Assembly (NCBI GenBank): GCA_946404585.1
Contig: CAMJEC010000057.1
Span: 1-6,003 of the forward strand
Reading direction: 5' to 3'
Length of the DNA: 6,003 nt
Source of the DNA: an uncultured Caryophanales bacterium
Lineage (GTDB): Bacteria; Bacillota_I; Bacilli_A; RFN20; CAG-826
Positions within the stretch are counted from its first letter, which is position 1, and every line of letters starts with the position of its first letter. The translations under genes were made by a program, and so were the position numbers. The notes under the pieces were generated by a model. It was not told the origin of the DNA and ran no database searches. It was given only the letters and a program-made list of their open reading frames with translations. Positions 1-6,003 of this stretch are shown here, piece by piece.

Positions 1-25
1 AAATTCAAAAATATGAACTTTTTAG

Positions 26-63
26 AAACTGTCAAATACGGTAATTAGTTTGACAGTTTTTTT
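26..63 (+). terminator. Intrinsic terminator of an upstream gene
   Basis: An 11-bp perfect inverted repeat, AAACTGTCAAA (26-36) and TTTGACAGTTT (49-59), encloses a 12-nt loop and runs into seven T residues (57-63). This is a classic Rho-independent terminator on the plus strand. It must end transcription of a gene lying left of the window and separates it from the operon starting at 129. On the minus strand the stem is followed only by an interrupted T run, so bidirectional use is doubtful. Confidence 0.85.
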
Positions 64-110
64 GTTTTGTATCTTTTCCCTTGGCGATTAATTTTATCTC
101 ACTTTTGATA

Positions 111-119
111 TGTTATAAT
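111..119 (+). promoter_or_regulatory. Extended -10 promoter of the phosphoesterase operon
   Basis: TGTTATAAT is a perfect TATAAT (114-119) preceded by the TGn extension of a SigA-type promoter. No good -35 box lies 16-18 bp upstream; that stretch is just T-rich, so the promoter probably relies on the extended -10. Only 9 nt separate the -10 box from the ATG at 129. Transcription should therefore begin about 0-4 nt before the start codon, and there is no room for a Shine-Dalgarno sequence. Confidence 0.65.
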
Positions 120-128
120 TTGGGCACT

Positions 129-1097
129 ATGAAAAACAAACTAACTGCATTGGCGTTTATTTCTTTGTTGGCTTTAACTGCCTGCGGAACAAAGAAATAT
201 CAGCCTCAAGATTACATCCTTAGTATGAATTACAAGGATGATTTCCGCATTTTACAACTAACAGACATCCATCTTTCTGATAAGGATGATCAACAAACAC
301 AGTTCAAGTTTATGGATTTGCTCTACAAAGACGCTAGCAATCCTGATCTTGTCGTGGTCACTGGTGACTTATTCACCTTCGCAAGTAAAGGTACTGCGAA
401 AAGCCTATTAAACTATCTCGATGGTAAAGGTATTCCATGGACCGTTTGCTTTGGTAACCATGATGAACAATGCTACTTCTCAGTAGACTGGTTAACCGAA
501 ACTCTTACCAAATTTGGTTCGAATTGTTTATTCAAAGATTTACAAGATGACGCAGTCAATGGTAACTGCAACTTCGCCATTAACTTAATGAAAGATAACA
601 AAGTCCATGACCAATTATTCATTATGGATAGTAACCGTTATAACTTCGACTTCAGCCAATTAGGTTATGATTGCTTCAAACAAGATCAAATCGATTGGTA
701 TGAAAGCGTTGTTAACTATACCAAGGAACAAAATGGTGGTGCAGCCGTTAATTCCTTAATGTTCTATCACATTCCATTACCAGAAGTTAACGCTGCTTGG
801 GAAGAAGGCACAAAGATTTATGGTGAAAAAAGAGAAGCTTCTTGCCCACCAGACCATGACTTTGGTTTCTTCAACAAGATTAAAGAATTAGGTTCCACAA
901 CAGCGATGTTCTTTGGTCATGACCACATCAATAACTTCGAAGTTGATTATCAAGGCGTGAAGTTCTGCTATGGCATTAAATCTACTGACCGTATTTATCA
1001 CGATGATGATATGATGGGCTGCCAAACAATTACTATTCATGATGATCATTCATTAACAATCGATAGATACTATCATACATATGCGGAGGTGAAGTAA
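129..1097 (+). CDS. Lipoprotein metallophosphoesterase, Dcr2/PAP29-like
   Basis: A 322-residue calcineurin-like metallophosphoesterase exported and anchored as a lipoprotein. The signal peptide has a KNK n-region, a hydrophobic stretch at residues 6-15 and the lipobox LTAC with lipid-carrying Cys19. The metal-binding motifs are all present and in order: DIH (D46, H48), GD (D80), GNHD (N110, H111), FYHIPLPE (H214) and GHDH (H264, H266). HIPLPE, GHDHxNxF and the later CYG resemble the Dcr2/purple acid phosphatase 29-like branch. It should hydrolyse a phosphoester outside the cell; the substrate is unknown. The start at 129 is chosen over an in-frame TTG at 81 because it begins the signal peptide and sits just after a -10 box. 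The mature protein has eight further cysteines, unusual for an exported protein of this type of bacterium. It is co-transcribed with the membrane-protein gene 1 nt downstream. The fold is nearly certain, the substrate not. Confidence 0.92.
   Translation: MKNKLTALAFISLLALTACGTKKYQPQDYILSMNYKDDFRILQLTDIHLSDKDDQQTQFKFMDLLYKDASNPDLVVVTGDLFTFASKGTAKSLLNYLDGKGIPWTVCFGNHDEQCYFSVDWLTETLTKFGSNCLFKDLQDDAVNGNCNFAINLMKDNKVHDQLFIMDSNRYNFDFSQLGYDCFKQDQIDWYESVVNYTKEQNGGAAVNSLMFYHIPLPEVNAAWEEGTKIYGEKREASCPPDHDFGFFNKIKELGSTTAMFFGHDHINNFEVDYQGVKFCYGIKSTDRIYHDDDMMGCQTITIHDDHSLTIDRYYHTYAEVK
1085..1092 (+). promoter_or_regulatory. Strong Shine-Dalgarno site of the membrane-protein gene
   Basis: GGAGGTGA lies 6 nt before the ATG at 1099, inside the last codons of the phosphoesterase gene. 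It is a near-perfect match to the 16S rRNA anti-SD. It fixes the start of the downstream gene and contrasts with the promoter-proximal genes of this window, none of which has a comparable site. Confidence 0.8.
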
Positions 1098-1098
1098 T

Positions 1099-1980
1099 AT
1101 GAGTAAGAAATTTTCTTTGATTGCTTTAGCAATTATTGCCGTCCTCGGCTCTTTAATGGCTTTTGCCGCTTCTAACTTATTCTTTACTGACGTTCCATAT
1201 TTTGGTCCACACATTATGGACACTGCGATATTCAGCAGTTTCACCGCTTTACTCTTTGGTGCATACTTTGTGATGGGTGCGATGTACATTGTCCGTTCTT
1301 ATTTAAAACCAAACATTCGTAAAAGAATGAGTAAGACATACTTAAAAACCACTATGATTTTAGCGGGTTTAGGTTTAATCTTTGCGATTCTCTCTGGCGT
1401 GATTACTTATAATGGTAATTTATTAGCCCCATATCCATTCCCAGGATTTTTAATCCTCATGTTAGTGGGCCACGCTCTTGTTTTAGGCGGTGCAATCTTC
1501 GCCTTCTTAAAACCTGTTAAAGCTTTACCAGAAGATACAGAACAATTCAAAGTCGGCGCTAAACACGTCTTCTTCACTATGGGTTGGTTCTTATTCACCG
1601 CTTTAGCGTTCAACCGTTTCGGTGCATTCTTAACCATGCCACTTTATGTGGAGCTTAGAAACTTCCATCTTACATTCTTATTCTATTTATTCTTATTAGT
1701 GCCAATGGCCATCTTAGTCAAAAAGGTCTTTGACGTTTATGAACTCAAATTAAATAGATTTATCTATGTAATCGTGGTGTTCACTATTAACTTAGTTTTA
1801 TTCCTCGCTGTAGCGATTATCGGTATGAACGATACAACATTCGTTTCATCCTTATCACCTGCTATGCCACTTGAAAGATTAGCCGCTAAGCCAGTGGAAA
1901 TCATCATTCACTTCGCTTCTCAATTCGGCATCTTACTCGCTTGGTTAATTAGAGAAATCAAAGCTAAAAAAGCTAAATAG
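1099..1980 (+). CDS. Eight-helix membrane protein, family not recognised
   Basis: A 293-residue integral membrane protein I cannot assign to a family. Hydrophobic segments suggest about eight transmembrane helices near residues 5-24, 42-66, 82-103, 114-137, 157-175, 190-208, 221-242 and 266-286. Basic loops (KPNIRKRMSK at 70-79 and the KAKKAK tail) would face the cytoplasm by the positive-inside rule. No catalytic or transport signature stands out. The start codon follows the stop of the phosphoesterase gene by one base and has a strong SD, so the two genes form one operon. By inference the protein may work with the surface phosphoesterase, for example as a transporter for its product or a membrane partner. 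Its last 8 bp overlap the 3' end of the convergent bioY gene. Its likely terminator lies about 70 nt further on, inside bioY. Confidence 0.85.
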   Translation: MSKKFSLIALAIIAVLGSLMAFAASNLFFTDVPYFGPHIMDTAIFSSFTALLFGAYFVMGAMYIVRSYLKPNIRKRMSKTYLKTTMILAGLGLIFAILSGVITYNGNLLAPYPFPGFLILMLVGHALVLGGAIFAFLKPVKALPEDTEQFKVGAKHVFFTMGWFLFTALAFNRFGAFLTMPLYVELRNFHLTFLFYLFLLVPMAILVKKVFDVYELKLNRFIYVIVVFTINLVLFLAVAIIGMNDTTFVSSLSPAMPLERLAAKPVEIIIHFASQFGILLAWLIREIKAKKAK

Positions 1981-2494
1981 TACGTTTGTTTAAAATTGAA
2001 ACTACTAAAACCGCAATTACGATTTTAGCAATATCAAAAGGTACATAAGGCACTACTGCGATAAGTAGTGCTTTTTGTATATCAAAATGTAAATATAATG
2101 CTAAGAACAAAGCTCCAATAAAATAACAAATAATTAAGGAAACCACACACGCGATAGACATTCTTAAGAATTGGTTCTTAATTGGTAGTTTATTTAAGAA
2201 ATATAAGATAGGTGTAATAACGACGAATGAGATTACGAAGCCAAATGTTGGAGTAACACCAGCATTAAAACCAGCGTAGACGGGGATGAATAAACCGATT
2301 AATAAATACAATCCAGTAATAATAACACCATCATAAAAAGTAGAAACAGTTAAACCAATGATGAAGACCATCAATAGTTGTAATGAGACTTTAATATTAT
2401 CCCCTAATGGGATGGAGAACATGCCAATCACACAGAGCATGGCGAGCATGATGGCGTTTTTAGTAATGCGTTTAATAGTGTTAGTGTTTTTCAT
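1973..2494 (-). CDS. bioY: BioY, biotin-binding S component of ECF transporter
   Basis: A 173-residue, six-helix membrane protein matching BioY, the substrate-capture subunit of energy-coupling-factor biotin transporters. Family landmarks are IPLGDNIKVSLQ (28-39, equivalent to IPxGPVPxTLQ) followed by a hydrophobic helix, GLYLLIGLFIPVYAG (61-75), TPTFGFVISF (81-90, equivalent to GPTGGYLxGF) and PYVPFDIAKIVIA (149-161) with the conserved D154 and K157. Helices fall near 13-30, 34-50, 55-73, 82-100, 113-134 and 142-167, and the length is usual. No ecfA, ecfT or bioMN gene is nearby, so it would either share the cell's general ECF module (group II) or act alone. It is convergent with the upstream membrane-protein gene, overlapping it by 8 bp, and divergent from the SWIM gene. 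The start at 2494 lies 10 nt after a TATAAT box and lacks an SD. The SQLL-type core is less canonical than in textbook BioY, so a different S component is a minor alternative. Confidence 0.85.
   Translation of the reverse strand: MKNTNTIKRITKNAIMLAMLCVIGMFSIPLGDNIKVSLQLLMVFIIGLTVSTFYDGVIITGLYLLIGLFIPVYAGFNAGVTPTFGFVISFVVITPILYFLNKLPIKNQFLRMSIACVVSLIICYFIGALFLALYLHFDIQKALLIAVVPYVPFDIAKIVIAVLVVSILNKRTI
2050..2076 (+). terminator. Intrinsic terminator of the operon, inside bioY
   Basis: GCACTACT (2050-2057) and AGTAGTGC (2064-2071) form a perfect 8-bp stem with a 6-nt loop, directly followed by TTTTT (2072-2076) on the plus strand. It lies about 70 nt past the stop of the eight-helix membrane-protein gene, with no other candidate between. 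It is thus the best terminator for the 129-1980 operon, although it sits wholly within antisense bioY coding sequence (codons about 140-149). On the minus strand the same stem is not followed by T residues, so it should not stop bioY transcription. Confidence 0.7.
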
Positions 2495-2504
2495 AACCCG
2501 AACT

Positions 2505-2532
2505 ATTATAGACCAAATTTACAATTGGTGAA
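2505..2532 (-). promoter_or_regulatory. bioY promoter
   Basis: Read on the minus strand, a perfect TATAAT (2510-2505) is preceded, after a 16-bp spacer, by TTCACC (2532-2527), a 4/6 match to the -35 consensus. The bioY ATG begins 10 nt after the -10 box, so the expected start point is 0-4 nt from the start codon. A partly palindromic sequence lies in the spacer. Confidence 0.65.
2512..2529. promoter_or_regulatory. Possible operator palindrome in divergent promoter region
   Basis: ACCAAATTTACAATTGGT is an 18-bp imperfect palindrome: outer arms ACCAA and TTGGT are exact and 7 of 9 base pairs match overall. It occupies the -35/-10 spacer of the bioY promoter, a good place for a repressor. On the minus strand it contains TTGTAAATT, similar to the TTGTAAACC half-site of BirA operators, but a well-spaced partner half-site is lacking. 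AT-rich sequence yields such palindromes by chance, so this is tentative. Confidence 0.25.
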
Positions 2533-2559
2533 GAATTTATATTCAGTTTTTTGATGTTT

Positions 2560-2568
2560 TGTTATAAT
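2560..2568 (+). promoter_or_regulatory. Extended -10 promoter of the SWIM-SNF2 operon
   Basis: TGTTATAAT, identical to the nine bases of the promoter at 111-119, has TATAAT at 2563-2568. No convincing -35 box is seen at the right distance. The ATG at 2580 follows after 11 nt, giving a predicted leader of 0-5 nt. The AAGGG and TTAGG stretches in this gap look faintly like an SD but would mostly lie upstream of, or too close to, the start point. Confidence 0.65.
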
Positions 2569-2579
2569 AAGGGTTAGGT

Positions 2580-3950
2580 ATGGCAGTTCGTTATCTAATC
2601 CTTAAGCACGTTTCGCTAGGATATGGAATTTTACTTAAAAGAGAACCAAACGACATCGGGCGTGTCTTTTTCGCTGATGATAGAAATGTGAAAAACATCG
2701 TTTTGTCTCACCCTCTATTATCGGTCGCGGAAAACATTTCCCTTTCTAAGTTTGTTTCTTTAGGCTTATTTGAAGGGTTATTTGATGCGAACACAAAAAT
2801 AAAGGCTAATGACTATCTAGATGGTGCGATTAAAAACATGCATTTAAGCGAAAATGAATGCTATGGCACAATCATGGGCCAAAAGGAATATTCTTTTAGA
2901 ATATCAATTGACACAAATTCATTTGTGACCTTATCTTGCTCTTGTCCAGTCAGTGAACCTTGTAAGCATTTATATGCTGCTTTCTTAACGATTAAAAAGT
3001 TAATTGATCCAAAAGGCGAAAAAGTGGTGGCCTCAATTAACTCTAATGAAAAAACATTTAAAGATTTATTAGAAAGATACCTCTATTTAAGAGGTGGAGA
3101 TAATCTTCCACTTATTAGTAAGATTTCTTATCAAATTAAAGGCTTAGAAGCCGCGACTACATTTATTAATGAACTTTTAGCGTATTATCAACGCGGTCAA
3201 TATAAAGCTCGTGTTATTAACGATATTCTTTCGCCATTATTCTTTAATCAACATAACGTTGAGAACTTCCAAAGGATTATGGAAAGCGCAGATGAGAGTG
3301 TTAAAACAATGCTCACTGAGGCTAAAAATAATTATGAAGTCTTAAAAGACGAATTAGAAAAGAGAAAGAGTGTTACTAGAAAAGCTAATTTATATAACAT
3401 CTTAATTGCCCCTAACTGTGATGCTTTAGTGGAACTTCTTAAGCACGCGGAAGAGAATTTCAGTGAAGAAAGATTAGCGAGCCAAGTGATGATGGAATAT
3501 ATCAAATATCAAGACTTAACAATCGAGCAAATAGCCGCGCTTAAAGATTGCTATTTATTCCAAATGAATCATAGATATTACATGCAAGACTTATTCTCTT
3601 CACCAGCGAAGAATCGTTTAAGTATCTATTTATTGTTATTTGATGAATTACCACTTGATGATAACAAGATTAAACAAATTCCTTTGGAATATTTCTTAAA
3701 AGTTGCCCCTTATAGCAATGATAAGAGCCGATATATTCAAATTGTTCACGCTAATATCAATAGTTTAAAAGAAGAAGACTATCCATTAGTCGCGGAACTT
3801 CTCGTTGGTGTTGCTTTGCAACACGAATATATCGACGAAAGAACAATTCGTTTATCAATTGAATTAAGTAAAAAGATTCCAAATGGTGCCTTTATTGGTG
3901 AACTAGTGGATCAAAATATCAGAAGACCAAAGAAGAGTAGGATGCGTTAA
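2580..3950 (+). CDS. Stand-alone SWIM zinc-finger protein (YwqB-like)
   Basis: A 456-residue cytoplasmic protein with a canonical SWIM zinc finger, CxCx5CxH, formed by C120, C122, C128 and H130 and followed by the usual helix (LYAAFLTIKKLI). SWIM domains bind zinc and mediate DNA or protein contacts. The first 45 residues (KHVSLGYGILLKR, then a FADDRNVKNI turn) resemble the small Tudor-like H-x3-G-x-G barrels of Firmicutes DNA-repair proteins; this is a weaker call. Residues 160-456 are mostly helical with no domain I recognise, and the tail RRPKKSRMR is strongly basic. The gene ends 3 nt before a SNF2 helicase gene, an arrangement like ywqB-ywqA in Bacillus subtilis, so it is probably an accessory subunit of that helicase. 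The start is supported by the -10 box 11 nt upstream. The SWIM call is sound; the cellular role is not known. Confidence 0.88.
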   Translation: MAVRYLILKHVSLGYGILLKREPNDIGRVFFADDRNVKNIVLSHPLLSVAENISLSKFVSLGLFEGLFDANTKIKANDYLDGAIKNMHLSENECYGTIMGQKEYSFRISIDTNSFVTLSCSCPVSEPCKHLYAAFLTIKKLIDPKGEKVVASINSNEKTFKDLLERYLYLRGGDNLPLISKISYQIKGLEAATTFINELLAYYQRGQYKARVINDILSPLFFNQHNVENFQRIMESADESVKTMLTEAKNNYEVLKDELEKRKSVTRKANLYNILIAPNCDALVELLKHAEENFSEERLASQVMMEYIKYQDLTIEQIAALKDCYLFQMNHRYYMQDLFSSPAKNRLSIYLLLFDELPLDDNKIKQIPLEYFLKVAPYSNDKSRYIQIVHANINSLKEEDYPLVAELLVGVALQHEYIDERTIRLSIELSKKIPNGAFIGELVDQNIRRPKKSRMR

Positions 3951-3953
3951 AAA

Positions 3954-6003
3954 ATGAACGTCGTGGAATTATTAGAACATTATCGTTTAGAAAAACTAAC
4001 TCCTGAGGATTTAGAACTTTTCGCATATTTCTCTTATAAATACGGTATTGATTATGATGAGGCTAATCATCCTTATTTCTTTATCCAATTATTTACTAAG
4101 ATAAACCGCATCCAAATTCTTGAATTTGTTTTAGATTATAAAGGAAGACTTAACTACACATGTCAAATATGTAGAGAAAAGGAACCTTGTAGGCACTTCT
4201 CCATCTTAGCGAGCAAACTCTTAAAAGATGAATATGAACAAATTAAAGAAGTCTCCACAAAGTTTGCCTTTGAAATATCTGATGTTGATAGAAGAGAACA
4301 ACAAAGCGCTTTTGATTTAGAAATTGGCGAAGTCTTTAAAGAAATTAGAAAAGAAGAAATCGCTAATGCATCCACAAAAGCGAGAATCAAAGTTTATTTA
4401 GAAGATACAAGATTCTCCTATAGTGTGAATCTTACAATCGCTAAAGGTAGAGAATATAAAATCGCGTCTATTGACCGCTTCCTAGCGAGATTCATTAACG
4501 AAGAAGAATTTAGATATGGTAAAGACCTTACACTAGTGCACGTGTTGTCTTCTTTTGATGAAACAAGCCAAAGAATCATCAAGATTTTAGAGAAATATAA
4601 TCCTGATTTCTTCATTGATTTAAGTAACGATAAATCTCTCATCTTCTTTGATGAATTATTAAATGCTTTAAAGGGCGATTACTTATATATCAATAACGAA
4701 GTCTATCACGTTAGTGAAGAAGCGATGGACATTAAGATTCGCGTTAACGATAATTATTCCTTAATTCCAAAAGGTATTATCAAAGGCTATATTCCATTAA
4801 CAAGAAATTATTATTACTGTAAATCCGCGAACGATATTAAACCATTAACTAATAATGCTTATATCAATAGTCTTATTGATTCAGCGAGAAGTTATCCATT
4901 AAGCACAATTCAAAACAATTTTGATAACTTCAAATATTCTTTCTTTGAAAAATATCCTGATTTCTTTGAAATCGCTGACAGAATTAAAGAAGAACTCAAT
5001 GAATCCGCTTTAGTGATTAAAGCCTACTTTGATTATGAAAAAGATAATGTCTATGAAAAGACTAGATATTTTAAAAATGAGCAAGAAATTGACGCTAGAG
5101 ACATCAAGAACTTCTATGAAGTTTCGCAAGTTAAACATTATCAAGAAATCTTATCTAGTTATGGCTTCTTTGATCACGTTCTAAGCGATGGTGGTCAAGT
5201 CTGGGATTTCTTAAATAGCACTTTAGAAAACTTACAAAAAGTCGCAGAAATCTATTTCTCTAAGGACTTAGATTCTAGAAAGACAAGTTCATTTACTTCT
5301 CCTAATATCACTATTAAGAAAGATGGCTCAATGCTTGAAGTACTTGTCGACGGATCTATTTATAGTGATGAAGAACTTAAGACAATTTTGATTGGCTTAA
5401 AGAGAAAGAAGAAATTCGTTAAGATTGGTGATAACTTCATCAACTTAATGAGTGATGACACAAAAGAGTTCTATAGTCTCGCTAAAGACTTAGATTTAAT
5501 TAGTGAAAACTCATTACATAGTAAAAAAGAGCTTCCTTTATACTATGCTTTCAAAGCGTACGGCAAGGACAATAGTTTCTTATCAATGGATAGTTATTTA
5601 GATGACGTCTTCAATGAATTAAAGAATTTCTCTAATTCTAATATTGAAATTCCTAAGATTAACGGTGAACTTAGAAGCTACCAAGTCGATGGTGTTAAAT
5701 GGCTCAATGTTTTATATAAATACTCTTTAGGCGGCATCCTCGCTGATGATATGGGTTTAGGTAAAACTATCGAAACAATCGCCTTTATTAATTCCATTAA
5801 ACAAGATAAACCAATCTTAATCGTTTCCCCTAAATCCTTAGTGTTCAACTGGGTCAGTGAATTTAATAAATTCGCTAGCGATATTCCAGTCTACGCCATT
5901 ATCGGTACAGTGGAAGAACGTAAAAAGATTATTAAGAAAATTAAGAACGATAAATTTGGTGTCTATTTCATCTCTTATGATTCTTTAAGAAATGAATTTG
6001 AAA
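3954..6003 (+). CDS. SNF2-family helicase with SWIM-like finger, partial
   Basis: The reading frame starts at ATG 3954, 3 nt after the SWIM protein gene, and stays open for 683 codons to the window edge, so the C-terminal half is missing. Residues 70-81 (CQICREKEPCRH) form a SWIM-like zinc finger with C70, C73, C79 and H81; the first pair is CxxC instead of the usual CxC. Residues about 100-560 correspond to the long region preceding the motor in bacterial SWIM-SNF2 proteins. The motor begins with the Q motif (LRSYQ, Q577), then Walker A DDMGLGKT (598-605, K604), motif Ia LIVSPKSLVFNW (622-633) and FISYDSLR near the end. It is thus an ATP-dependent DNA translocase of the YwqA/RapA-like group, acting on DNA or on protein-DNA complexes. 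Motif II (DExH/DEAQ) and the second RecA lobe lie beyond the window. The SD is weak (AGGA at 3939-3942), suggesting translational coupling to the gene before it. A function in repair, transcription recycling or defence cannot be told apart here. Confidence 0.93.
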   Translation, partial: MNVVELLEHYRLEKLTPEDLELFAYFSYKYGIDYDEANHPYFFIQLFTKINRIQILEFVLDYKGRLNYTCQICREKEPCRHFSILASKLLKDEYEQIKEVSTKFAFEISDVDRREQQSAFDLEIGEVFKEIRKEEIANASTKARIKVYLEDTRFSYSVNLTIAKGREYKIASIDRFLARFINEEEFRYGKDLTLVHVLSSFDETSQRIIKILEKYNPDFFIDLSNDKSLIFFDELLNALKGDYLYINNEVYHVSEEAMDIKIRVNDNYSLIPKGIIKGYIPLTRNYYYCKSANDIKPLTNNAYINSLIDSARSYPLSTIQNNFDNFKYSFFEKYPDFFEIADRIKEELNESALVIKAYFDYEKDNVYEKTRYFKNEQEIDARDIKNFYEVSQVKHYQEILSSYGFFDHVLSDGGQVWDFLNSTLENLQKVAEIYFSKDLDSRKTSSFTSPNITIKKDGSMLEVLVDGSIYSDEELKTILIGLKRKKKFVKIGDNFINLMSDDTKEFYSLAKDLDLISENSLHSKKELPLYYAFKAYGKDNSFLSMDSYLDDVFNELKNFSNSNIEIPKINGELRSYQVDGVKWLNVLYKYSLGGILADDMGLGKTIETIAFINSIKQDKPILIVSPKSLVFNWVSEFNKFASDIPVYAIIGTVEERKKIIKKIKNDKFGVYFISYDSLRNEFE

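Noticed and set aside
1..48. Tail of an upstream coding sequence (stops at 14-16, 42-44 and 46-48 in the three plus frames)
   Set aside because: A gene must end near here given the terminator at 26-63, but there are too few codons to tell which frame is real. The TGA at 14-16 would sit best relative to the hairpin, but this cannot be supported.
81..128. Upstream TTG start at 81 adding 16 residues to the phosphoesterase
   Set aside because: It would place the promoter -10 box inside the coding sequence and put a non-signal segment ahead of a well-formed lipoprotein signal peptide that starts at ATG 129.
1053..1289. Minus-strand open frame of 78 codons, and a similar one at 1407-1637
   Set aside because: Both lie antisense to the well-supported operon, have no SD or promoter and show no recognisable protein features.
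1960..1975. AGCT-T-run-AGCT repeat as minus-strand terminator of bioY
   Set aside because: The stem is only 4 bp with the T run in the loop, not after it, so it does not resemble an intrinsic terminator.
4163..4642. Minus-strand open frames at 4163-4390 and 4418-4642
   Set aside because: They are antisense to the SNF2 gene, whose frame is open throughout with clear motifs; their composition reflects the AT-rich coding strand.
129..6003. Mycoplasma-type code (TGA as tryptophan)
   Set aside because: Nine tryptophans counted are all TGG and none of the frames contains TGA. Four complete genes stop at TAA or TAG, which alone would not decide, but an AT-rich code-4 genome would be expected to use TGA for tryptophan.
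1..6003. CRISPR array, tRNA, rRNA, insertion sequence or riboswitch
   Set aside because: No spaced direct repeats, cloverleaf, terminal inverted repeats with a transposase or conserved leader was found. Intergenic gaps are 128 nt or less and are explained by promoters and terminators.

Overview
The window comes from a low-GC, Gram-positive-type bacterium, most likely an uncultured Bacilli/Mollicutes-related lineage (Erysipelotrichia, RF39 or Acholeplasma-like). The reasons are AT-rich codon use, a lipoprotein with a short signal peptide, a BioY-type ECF transporter subunit, and a SWIM protein/SNF2 helicase gene pair of the kind found in Firmicutes. All nine tryptophans I counted in the five genes are TGG and no gene has an in-frame TGA. 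This fits the standard bacterial code rather than the Mycoplasma code. The lineage is an inference from style, not from a marker gene.

Layout: (1) 1-128 holds a strong intrinsic terminator for a gene upstream of the window, then an extended -10 promoter. (2) 129-1980 is a tight two-gene operon: an exported lipoprotein metallophosphoesterase of the Dcr2/PAP29-like type and, one base later, an eight-helix membrane protein of unknown family. (3) 1973-2494, minus strand, is bioY, the biotin-binding membrane subunit of an ECF transporter. It overlaps the end of the membrane-protein gene tail to tail by 8 bp. The only evident plus-strand terminator for the operon lies inside bioY. (4) 2495-2579 is a short divergent promoter region. 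(5) 2580-6003 is a second plus-strand operon: a stand-alone SWIM zinc-finger protein followed 3 bp later by a SWIM-type SNF2 helicase whose gene runs off the window. Its Q motif, Walker A motif and motif Ia are visible.

The gene content is mostly housekeeping or surface function, and I see no mobile element, CRISPR array, tRNA or rRNA. The points most worth checking are these: all three transcription units seem to start with their -10 box only 9-11 nt before the start codon, which implies leaderless or nearly leaderless mRNAs; a terminator hairpin is written into the coding sequence of the convergent bioY gene; and two neighbouring proteins carry similar SWIM-like zinc fingers, one of them a variant.
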